NCBI RefSeq assembly: GCF_963678635.1
Contig: NC_087065.1
Span: forward strand, 10,749,579-10,813,578
Origin: Symsagittifera roscoffensis
Lineage: Eukaryota; Xenacoelomorpha; Acoela; Convolutidae
Direction: 5' to 3'
DNA length: 64,000 bases
Shown: one piece after another, positions 36,301-48,300 of the stretch
Numbering within the stretch: position 1 is the first letter of the stretch
Layout of the letters: each line of letters begins with the position of its first letter
Program-made: the position numbers and the translations under genes
Notes under the pieces: generated by a model
Database searches by the model: none
The model's input: the letters and a program-made list of their open reading frames with translations, nothing else
Told to the model about the DNA's origin: nothing

Positions 36301-39300
36301 TTGATTGTAATTGATTATTTTTATCTCAATTTTTAATTCATATGAAGTTCACAAAAATCTATAATAATCAATTATAACCGATTAAACTCCTTTTAGTTTG
36401 CCCACCTTGCCACTGAATTGCTTATATTTTATGATTTTCCTAAACTTTGGTTTATCTGAAAAATGAGAAAAAATTTTTTTTAAAGTTTTCAAATCAATTC
36501 TATTTTATAACTTTTTTATTTTTTCATTTCTCCGTTGAAGTTGTTTAATGATGCACATTTTAAGTTTTTTAACCACCAAAAAATCAGCACATTGCTTTAA
36601 CTTTATGATTTTTTAGGAAGATCTTTTTTTCACCTACCGCGGGAACTTTTAAACTAATAAGGAAGAATCTCTCAGAATGAACCAAAGTGTGACAAGAAAC
36701 CTTTTAGATAATTTGTTTTTGACAGAAAAAAAATCACCCCTGGATTTATTGGGAAAATAATTTTGGCGTGACAAATTTTGGCAAACTAGGAGATTATAAT
36801 CGATTATAATTGACTTGAACCGTTTTTTGTATGAACGATAATCAGTTATAGTCAACTATAGTCAATTATAATGGATTATAATCTCTTGGAAAATATCACA
36901 ATCAATTATAAATCCTTTAAACATCTAACTTTGGTAATTATAATCAATTATAATTGTCAAAAAATCAGCATAATAATCCGTTATAATCGATGATTTACTC
37001 CCAAACTTGGATGAGGGTTTTGATAAAATTTTTCTGCTGTGGAAAGTGTGAGTCAGAACCCTAACGTTTTCCTAGAACATTCATTTATACAATATCTATT
37101 TTTTGCCAATGTCAACGCATGAGATAATTCGTGCTTTTCTGCAATTTTTTCTTATTTCAACTAACAATAAAACTACTCTGCTTTATGTTGCAAATTAGCC
37201 TGAAAGCTTGAAAATATTTTTAAGAGCCTGAAAACGACTTTCCATTCATACGAATGTGAGAGAGACCAAAAAATTAATTTGGTTGACCTAAAAAAGGTCG
37301 ACAAAATTTCCGCCCCTCTCGAGAAAATCCGAGATCAACCCCTAATCCCGACCAAAATTCATGTCATCGAACTATTGGCCAATTGAACGAGTAGCTCAAA
37401 CTATGCGCTAAAAAGTCTCAATTAGGGCTAAAATTTAGAGTGTTTGAAATTAATTTTTAATTAGTCTTTGAACAAACCTTGGACAAATGTCTCCGCCTTG
37501 CTGCATGAATGAACCGAGACTGAACCAGAGACAGTTGAAGATTCCGTAGGGTTCCTGAGAGGAGGCACAGGAAGAGGAAAGAGAGGATGGGGAGGGGTAG
37601 ATCTCGGAAGAAGCCACACGATTGTCGTCATGCGTTACCGGGTGGAGCTGAAAAGAAAGTTAAAATACTTCGAGAATCGGAAAAATGACAAATTAACGCC
37701 GAATAGTTACTTTTTTTATAGTTGAAATATAATCGTTTTGACCTTAAAATTGACAATTTATCAATATAGCCGAATCATTAAGCAAAAATGATGATTTTTT
37801 ATTATTTCAAATTACGATTAATTTGATTATGTTGATCAAATTTGAAAACGATTTCGACGTTTTGATGCATTTAACAAAAACCTTGAAAAACCTTGAATAC
37901 ATAATGAGGGAAGAAAACTTGAAAAGTGACCTTGAAATACTTTTTTTTTCTTCTTTAAAAATTGCCATATAATTATAAACACAGATTACAGATTAACTTC
38001 ATTACAGTGTTAGTAGTGCTTACTTCCAGTTCGTTTCCATGGCAAGCTGAAAGTCTGGACACCAAAAAAAGAACGACACTGACGCTGAAATAGGCCAGAA
38101 TACAACACAGCCAAATCTCAGTGTGCAGTGGCTGCAAAAAGGAGAAGAGGTCGTCGTTTCTGCTCTGTGGCTTTTGCATCATTATGGAGATGCCCAGTGT
38201 CATGTATGGCTTGGTGAAGTCCACTACTTTCAGTCTCATGGACGTTATGGTCAGGGGAGCTAAGGCGACGTCTGCTTCCTGGAGACATTAATTTCATTTT
38301 GAAGCTCAAATTAAATTCTAGGAGGACCTGTTTATATGTTTACATGCTTTGACTTGAGGATGTTTCTAGAAATAATTACTGAGAGAAAAAGTTTTCCAAA
38401 TTTCGTTTGAGTCATCTGGTAAAAAAATTGCCAGAGGGATGACCAAACCATCCAAGTGGTTCAATAGATTGAAAAAGACCAGCAAAAGTTCAACTCAAAG
38501 TAGCCCTAAGTATACCACTTGCCCCTCTGAGCAGCTCTCCTATCATGCCATTCCAGGTGCCGTCTGCATTCTTGGCCCCATACCTGCCATCCTTCACCAG
38601 TCTGATCTCATAACTCAGATTCAGTTTGGAACAGGTCAGTGCTATCACGTCAATCAGGAACCCCTCCAGGTGTTCTGTCCGCACTTTCCAAGTTTGATTT
38701 TCGAAGTAAGCGAACTCCTCTTTCAACATCGTGAATGGCTTACTCTGCAATTCAAATGGCACTGAATGAAACTACAATTAGCAAGTATTAATTGTCATAT
38801 ACAGGGGCCAATATACTATTTGAGGGTGGAGTGCGCGCGAAAAAACGCAATTTTTTGGTCAAAGTTTTCCAAAAAATGCCTAAAAACGCTTTTTTTGCCT
38901 GTTTTTCAAAATTTAGCTTGCGGCGCAGAAACTTTCACTCAAGCAGGGTCTTTTTAGTGCTTTGGGAGAGCTCGGAAATTAACTTTGGTTGACCTAAAAA
39001 AAAAAGGTCGACAAAATTTAGGGACGTTTTTTGAAAACTTGAAAATCCCCCCCTCGAGAAAATCCTAGATCCGCGCCTGCCTTCCTCATATATATTTTGA
39101 AATTGAACTGATATGATTGTTTCACAATTATTTTCTACACTTCAGGTTTGTTTGCAAATTTTTTGTACGTCAGTCAGAAGTTATTCCAGCAGTACCCGCT
39201 GTTTGCAACCTACCAGAACTGCTGTGATTCGCATCGGTCTTTTCTTAATGTCCGCTCTTTCATTAGCTTCACTACTATCGCTCTCAGGCCCACTTGCGTC

Positions 39301-42300
39301 ATCAGTTGTTCTAGAATATTCCGGTTCCATCATCAGTTGTCCACTGGCCTCACTCCAGTTGCCCAGCCTATTGTGCACCTCGCGGAACCCAACGTCGAGG
39401 AGCTGCACCTGGAAGCTCTTTCGATTTCCTTCCCTGTCGAACTCTATATTCCCAGTTACTCCGGGTATTTTAACCTAAATTAAACAAATTTTGATGAAAA
39501 TCCATTACAGCTAAGGCCCTTCATTTTTCATTTAGAAAGATACCAGCAGAAAACTTTTTTCCTCATTTTTATTCCTCAAATTTAGGTGCTCGTATTGTGG
39601 GCACTTAAGCATTTGTTTTTTTTTGGTTTTGCGCTGGGAATGGCTGACCTTCAAGCAACGCGATTAGATGTAAAACCTCAGATTGAAAGGCGGAGATATT
39701 ACTCGCACTCATTCATTTAAAGTGATCCACTTTAGTGCTGACCTTGTAGAACATGTCTCTGATCTGTGGTCTAAATGGATTCGGAGGGATGTCCACTCCC
39801 AGACACTGCCCCCTGTTCTTGTCATTACTGTTCACAGTGGGGGCCATGGAGTGGAACTTGTACCTGTCTGTCTCGTCCACGTAGAAACTGCTCAGTATCT
39901 TCCTCATCAGAGAAAAGGCATCGTACGCAAGTGCTGTCTCCAGCTGAAAAAGAAATCATTTCCCTTCCACCATTTGAAACTGATAGGGTTTTACATTAAT
40001 CTCTACCAGTTTGAAACATATTAAATAAATTTTAAGATCCCGCCGCCCTTTGTAGTTTTCCAAAATCTGAGAAATTTTTAAATTTGTCTTCAGCATTTTT
40101 GAAGGACTTGTCTTTCTAGTATTTGTTTTCTTCAAGATGTTCAAAAAAGCTCAAAAAAATTTATAATTTTTAAGCATTACTTGACCTGGTAAATCATATG
40201 AATGTAAGATTGAATAGTTTTTGCACAACTGCCTAAGACTGCCCTTTTATGTGAAAATTAATTCACCACCATCAAGCAACAATTCGGGTTAAGGTTAAAT
40301 TTTACTAAAAGTTCACTTTTATTTAGTTTAAGTTTGCTTTCTAATATGGACGAGGCTAATATTAAAACCCATTGGTTTTTTTGATTCTACGGTAAAAAAC
40401 ATTGTAAGAGGAAAAGCCTACGCTAACTTGCCCAACGTTTTTTTCTGAGAAATTTTGAAATGTTCAAATGTTCAGAAAATTTTGGAAATGTTGTCTGGAG
40501 GTTAAAGCAAGAAAAAAACTAGGGAACCCCCCGTGCTGACCTGATTTGTAAGGTCGAGGGGGAATATGTTCTTCTGTCTCCACCTTTGCTCGAATGCCTC
40601 GAAGTTTGACTGTGTCTGTTGTATGAGTTGGAAACAGATGATGTTGATCCTACCACTGATGTCAAATTGAACTTTACCACACGGCATACGCTAAACCACA
40701 GCACAAGTTAATTTATTATCTTGGCGACCTTCTTTTAAAATAATTTGAACTTCTTAATGGCAATTTATACTTCAATCAACTAATTAAACGTTCTGTTATA
40801 TAGTCACATTTAAACTTAAAATCAACTTATAATCAATTTCAATTTTGTATTGAGTGCTAACCAAGTCGGCAATGATGTAGCTGTAGTCTTGCATGAGCAT
40901 CTGCCAGTGCTGCGCCTGAAAATTTCGAAGAGTTTCAACTTTTTATATAAAAATTGATATTCTTTTATTTGAACCAAGAACTTTATATAAACCAAGAATA
41001 AGCAAACATAATGGCTGACAATAGACTGGGAGGACGCTATTAGACCTTATGTCTGTTTTCAAGCGACTCAAGCAGAAAAGGTAGTCTAGCGTTACGCGCC
41101 CATAGCAAGATAAGTACGTGCTCGATATTCCAAAACTTATGATCGAAGTACAGAAAACTAAAGAAAAACATTTTAAGAAAAAGTAGCAGTTTAACTATGT
41201 AAATTCACTCAATTGGGTTGTCAAACCTTTAAAAAATTTTGAACCTCCCTATTATCTAAGAAATACTTTTCTTGAAAAGTGTGGCTGAAAACTTTGATGC
41301 CTTCTGAATAATCGTTTCACTTTAGCATCAAGTTGCATGACTGATGTTATATCTGTATATGCGTACGCAAGTATCCCGTATTTTAATACCGCTTCAAGAT
41401 GAGTTGCTTAATCTTGGACCATTTGCGCCGATTTCAAGTATTTGCGCATTGGACAGAGCATTCCGCAAAATTGGAGCAACTTCAAAGTTATGTTTTTTAT
41501 ATATGATCGTGAAAAACTAATTTTGGTCTACATTTACTTCTAAGTATCGAAAACGCGCACTTCTTCAACTTTTTTGATACAAGGAAACACAGTCTTTGGT
41601 GTTTACCAGATTGCTAATTTTTCCATATGTGATTGTGTTAGTTTTGACACCTTTTAGTGTAAGTTTATTTTGGCTCAGCGTTTTGTTACTAACATTCATG
41701 ATCACTTGGTGTGCCTTTGTTAACTTTGAATAAATCGTCCGCATAAAGAAGTAAATTACTTCTGCTACTGTTCTTGTTGACTTACAAATCACTTACATAT
41801 ATCATGAAAAGCAATGGGTCTATTATTGAGCCTTGTGGTAATCCTCTTTCAACATTAATTAGTGAAAGTTTGTATCTTTTGGTCCAAATATTGCGTAAGA
41901 TCTAATAAGTACGATTTTAAAATCTGGTTTAATTGTCCCTGAAAGCCCATGTCTTAAAGTTGTTGAGGTAAAATGGAAGGACAATCGTATCTACTGCAAT
42001 CGAATAAGCGATAAAATCGTATTTACTGCGCCTCTTCTCTCCCGGAGTCCGAATTGACTTTATCAGAGCAAGTCAAATTTTTGAATAAACCGGTTCATAA
42101 GATTGTATATTAGCAGTTCAAGGATTTTTCTAATGAATGACAAAAAGGAAACTGGTCTAAAATATTCCGGCTGTTTTCAATTCCTCCTTTTTGAGTTGAT
42201 ACAATTTTTGCAACTGTTTTCGGAAACATTCATCAAAAAATATTTCATGTGGGTCAGCAAGTAACTCTTTTAGGTATGTTACGAAAAAATAATTGATGTC

Positions 42301-45300
42301 GTAGCAGTTTGAGCTATACTTCTTTTTTTTATTGATTTAGATTGCTCTCTAATGATGATTGGCATTGAACTGGTGCTGCTGTCGGATACAGCATTACCGA
42401 TAATTGCGAAAAATTTATTGATGTTTTTGGCCTTTTTCCAAGTTAATGTTACTGACTGGCTGAATTACTTTGGTCTCTCCTTTATTTTTTTAAAAGCTAA
42501 AGAGCACGAGGCTTTTTTTTAGCTGAATTTATGTTCAATCTGTTTTAATAGTAATTTTGTTATTTGTCCGTTACTCTTCTTTTGACATAATACGATTGCT
42601 TCGCAAATGCTACCAGATCCGCGGTTAGTTTGGAGGTTATAATTTTTTGTGTTTTTTGCGGCTGATTTTTTAACTTCATTGTCTGTTCAAAATTGTTTTT
42701 GGGATTTTCAATTACTGTTCAAAAAATTCACCGCTCAAACTTATTTTGGGGTCTATTACTCTGTAATTGATTTAAGTACCATTGATAGAAACGCTATATC
42801 TGAGGCTGCTGAGCTAAAAAGATAAGATGACGATACAAACAACTATTGAAAAGTATCAGCTTTGAATGGTATTACAAATTACCCCTATGAAAAAAATCAG
42901 TATCTTAGAAAACAAAATCTCCGATTTGGGCGAACACGATGTTGTCGATAGAAGTGAGCCCCCAAAATCTAAGATGCCAAAAAACAACTCCAATGACATA
43001 TTTTGGTTTAAATTCTCACATGCCCAAAACATGTCGATCTGTTGAGGCATTTTATGCGCAAAAAAAAGTATCCAACCTTGCAAGAGAATGTTGGAAGTGT
43101 ATGCAATATGGTAAAAGTTAAAAGTGTGAAGTACCTGACAATTCACCAAAACACAGTCGCGTCAAGGTCAGCAATAAGACTATGCGATACTCATCGAAGA
43201 TGACAAAGGAGAAAACTTATAACTATTGGTACGAAAAAATAGTGTTTTAAATTTTTCGTCAGTATAAGTAAGACGTCGTTTTCAGCTTAACATAAATCAG
43301 TCAAGGCCAGACATCTCTGATTGACGGAAATCTAGTTACCGATATATATGTTTTCTAGAATGCCGGTAAAACTTCTATTGCATAACCATAAAATGCAATG
43401 ATCTCTCCTCTATTCTTTATTATGATTCAACGATTAAATCTTCCTAAGCTTTTACTTGTTCGACAACGAAGGCAGGGGCGGATCTAAGGTTTACTGGAGG
43501 AGGGGCGGATTTCAAAAAAAACTTTTGAAATTTTATTGAACTTTTATTCAGGCCAAAAAAGACGTTTTAGGCATTTTTGGAATATTTTGACCGAAAAACC
43601 GCGCTTACCCCTCAAATTTAATATATATTGGTAATGAATACGCCTTAAGAATGAATTTAGGGTCCGTCAGCCAAAAACAGAGATCTAAAAATTGTACAAG
43701 GGCGGCTTTGGGGTCGGTAGGGGGTCGATACCCGGAAGAAGAAGGCATCCGATCCCTCTCCTCTCCCCTCGCTACCTCCTCTAAATCCGCTGCTGATCTA
43801 AAGTATTATAATTTTCACTATGTTAGTGTCTTTTTGAGTTTCGCTGAGCCCAGAAAACAAAAAGTCTGAAGTCACACCCCAACCTCCAAATATCCTAGTT
43901 TTGTTCACGTTGCTCATCGCATTAGATAGACAAGATTGCCCAACCATAGTTGGATCTCTTCAACAATTTTCCCATTGCAAAACCCGTTACCTGCAGGTAC
44001 TCACAGGTACCCACATTTCAGGTACCACGTTCGTCGTTTTATAGGGTAGTTATGTAATTTATCTTTAAAGGGTGTAGAGGGTATATTGTTTTCACGGAAA
44101 AAGATCTTTGAAAAGTCTCACATATTGAAAGAAAATCCTTGTATTTGAACTAGACAAGAACAGAATGAAGTTCTTGCAATCTCCTCTCTGTTTGATGTTG
44201 GCGAGGGAGTTGTTCATGGCGAAAATGCTGTTCACGTATTTCAGAGTGGGCTTCAGAACACACTTCTCATGGTAGCCCCCAACCCCACAGTCTTTTCTAG
44301 CGTCGTCCCAGTTTACAAACGACGTCAACGTCTCCAGAGCTTGAAAAGAGAGTTTAAGTTTAGAAGAAATTCCTCAGATCTTTTTACTTTCATGGTTCAC
44401 AAAACTTTCATCATTGATTTCAGGAGAAAAAAGACAAATCGTAACAGTAGGTTGAAATCGCAAAAACTAATTCAGGCTGATTAAGGCACGAATGTGTCAA
44501 AATTTTAGCGCGGCGGAGTCAAACGGAGCAATCGGCCACTTTTTGCCAATTACTTTGTTATGAATTCTCGCCCAACCATGGACAAGCCCACTGGGTTTTC
44601 GTTCATTTAGACATTGATTCAATTAGAAACACTGCCATTTTTACTGCTTTACCGTTCTCCTGCTATCTGTAAGATTGTCCGGATCAACCGTACAATTAAA
44701 TACGCGGATAGGGGGGAAATTCTACGGTTGGTCACTTAGGGGGGAGGGGGGATTGTACGGTTGATTCGATTTTCCCCATAATTTTCAACTGTAACCATTG
44801 TCTCTTTTTGTAAATTTTACGAAATTGAAGCTCAAAAGCTGACCTAAATATAAAATTCACGCTGATGACGAATCAAGTTCATAAGAATGACTTTTAAAAA
44901 ATGCATCGGAAAAATTGATTCATTCATTATATTTGCTATAAAATACTATTCAGAAGAATCAAAGTTGAGTGATACAAAATATGAACTTCAACTGCTTAAT
45001 CATCTCTGATGACATTTTAATATCAACGCCACTTCAACGTTGTTATATAGATATTCGAACTGCACTAAATACGATGGATGATATACCTGGGTGAATAAAA
45101 CTAGCGTGCCGTTTAAAAGTGCCACTAAACGGCGCCTGGAGAATAGACTGGAGCTCGATAAACCCTTCAAAAGCATTGAGATCACTTCGACCTGTAGCTT
45201 TTTTGGTTCGCATCGAAAGTCTGATTCACATACTCACAATCACTAATGTTTTCATTTTTAAACGAAAAAAAAAATGATAATCTTATACATATAACAGTCA

Positions 45301-48300
45301 AAGACAAGCTCAAGTGACCCATAGCAGTTATTCCGACCACTCATGTTGAAAGGGATCGAACTATGGCATAGATGGGATTATTCCACACGATTATGACTAT
45401 GCAAATGATGCCAAAAGTGGTGGTATCATATTAAATTCCTTTCAGTGATCATGCCGGATTTCAAAAATCAACAAGATTGCTCGTATCAGGGCGAAGCCCT
45501 GAATGTTCCGACTGCCTTTTAAAGTTTATGGAGCAGCAGTAAAAGCATAAAAAAATTAAATGAAATAAAATAAAATGAAAATTTTTTCTAAAATTTGAAA
45601 TTTTTTGTGAAAATCATCCCCCCACACGCCATATAAAGTACAAAATTATAGATTTAGCTTCTTGTAACAAATCAATTATGGCAAATAAGCTTCTTTCAAC
45701 CAATTTGGAACGATTTATAAGACGGATTAAATCTCCGCTTATCTTTTCAAATTTAAGCTCAGGACAACAATACCTTTTGAATGATATAAAAAAATTCCGT
45801 CAAAACCGGCTAGTTAAAAAGTCGAAATTTGTCTGAAGAAAAAAAAACCCACCCCGAGCACAAATATTCCGTTACTTTCGTATCGAAAGTCGGAACAATG
45901 AGCTGAGCTGTCTTGCTCTCAACTGAAAGTTGGTCTGAACTATAGTTCACAAAATTTGATGACAAATTGATCTCCAAATTTCATTTTATTGTTCCGACTT
46001 TCGATACGAAAGTAACGGAATATTTGTGCTCGGGGTGGGTTTTTTTTTCTTCAGACAAATTTCGACTTTTTAACTAGCCATTTTTGACGGAATTTTTTAT
46101 ATCATTCGAAAGCTATTGTTATCCTGAGCTTAAATTTGAAAAAATATTTCACCTGTGATTGTTTTTCGTAAAGTTATGGGGGTTTAAAGATTGCCATTTT
46201 GGCCAATTTGGGACAATTAACGCGCGATATATTTCGAGCTATTAACGCGTAAGAGGAGATTTAATCCGTCTTAGAAATCGTTCCAAATTGGTTTAACGAA
46301 GCTTATTTGCCATAATTGATTTGTTACAAGAAGCGAAATTTATCCTTTTGTACTTTAAATGGCGTGTGGGGGGATGATTTTCATAAAAAATTTCAAATTT
46401 TAGAAAAAGAAGAATTTTTTTTTTCATTTTATTTTATTACATTAAATTTTTTTTATAGGTTATTACTGCTCCATAAACCTCAAAAGGCAGTCGGAACATT
46501 CAGGGCTTCGCCCTGATACGAGCAGTCTTGTTGTAATTTTCAGATCAACTTTGCTATTTTACCTTTTATCTTGCAGTTTTTACTGAGTTTTGGACAGCTT
46601 CAACTACAACTGCTGCCCTGGAGCCTAAATCATGCAGCATTATGGTTCAATTTATGAACTTGAGAAGAAGCTTGTAGACAAATTAGAACAATGTTATTGG
46701 AAGTCAGAAATGTTCTCTCTTTTTTTGAAAATGGCTGGAGGATTTTTAATACTGAGGCCAAGCAACAAATATCTCAATTCAAATTTTATTTGTTTTAAGA
46801 GAAATAAATAATTAAAAAACAGGTTAAGAAGCCAATCAGTAGAGAAAGCCCATCTTTAACCGTCAAGGCTTATTCTTCAACGTTAAGGGAAGTTCATTTG
46901 ATTGATTTGCAGAACTAGTTTGAGTCAAAATCATTTTAATTCTCCGTTAATTTTTGTAAAAGAAACTAAAAACCCACTTCAATGTTTTGCCATTTTCCTT
47001 CTATGGTTTCTTGCCAATGGAAATTTCCCGTCAATGTTTTTTTGAAGAAAAAAAAACGATGGCTAAAAAATAACGATTTAGTTTCTTCCAATTTGATTAG
47101 TAATTGTAACTGCAAAACAAGATAAACAACTAACCATCTTGTTGATCGTAAATTACTGCAAACTTTCCCCATTTTTGGAACTTCATCAAAGCATGGATGG
47201 CTGAATTGAGTGAAGGCAGAATTTGGAACATTTTTTTAAACTAAAAACATAAGTAGATTAAGAAGCGATAGTAAAGTTGTTTTAAAAAACAGATATAGAA
47301 AAATTGTGGGTCACCAGTCATTAAAAATTGTGGATCAAAGTTTGCATCAGGATGACAAATTATGAGCCATGCGTTTCATAGACACTTTTGTAAATGAAAA
47401 AAAGAAAACAACAAATGCTATCTTTTATATCTTTCAAAGGTTAAAGAAAAGATGCAACCAGAGTATTCGGCGCTAAGCATTTGAACATTTGAATTGTTTA
47501 TTAAAAAATTATTTGGTTTTTCATCCACTTTTCTTCGCAAATTTATAATTTTTTAACAGCTCATTATTTTGGCCTGGGAGAGTTTGTAACTCAACTTCAG
47601 TCATTGGTTGCTGAGTTCTGAAATATGTTTAAGTCAAAAATAAAGTTTGCTTGCGGTGATTACACTTTGGCAACAGTGAGTTTTTTTCAAGAATCTGAAA
47701 AAATGATATGAGCATTTAACAAAAACGCCTGGGCTGACCATAATTTCTAATCATGCAATTTCCGTGAATAAAAAAAATAATAATAAGTTTGCTTTGTTTC
47801 ACAATAAAAAATAAGTTTGCTAGTTTCACAAAATATTTGTGCTTCGTCCCAAACCACAATAACCAAAAGTTTTCAAAAGTAACAAAAAACGCAGATATAT
47901 ATTTGTTTGTTATTGAACTAAATGTGTGAAATTTCACATCTTGTTTAAAACCCAGAGGTTAAACTTTTTGCATGTATTCCTGTTTTTTGACATGAAGTTT
48001 ATCTAACCACCTTTTGAAAAATATGTATATTCTGTATCATTTTTGCTTGTTTGAGAAACTACGTATGAACTACGTTATTTGAGCATAAACGTAATTTTGC
48101 GGCAAAAGGAACATTAAAAAATATGAGTCTGAAATTTGTAGCCATATAAAAAACTTATCGAAAAGTATTATGATTCGAAAAGGTATGAAAAGCACTTTTT
48201 CCATTGAATTCATGTGTAATTGTATGGTAAGCTTTTCATTGCACATAATTGTGTGATAATCTACTTTTCGTGCATAGGTCAACCCGGGCTAGCAATTATG

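Noticed and set aside
36649-36855. Minus-strand ORF in the AT-rich repeat
   Set aside because: It falls in the palindromic repeat family shared with 10.2-11.9 kb; no motif.
39113-40024. Plus-strand ORFs opposite the receptor exons (39113-39483, 39683-40024)
   Set aside because: They are antisense shadows of exons whose minus-strand translation matches glutamate receptors with consistent phases.
44269-44484. Plus-strand ORF at 44269-44484
   Set aside because: It overlaps the receptor exon 44151-44339 and has no motif of its own.
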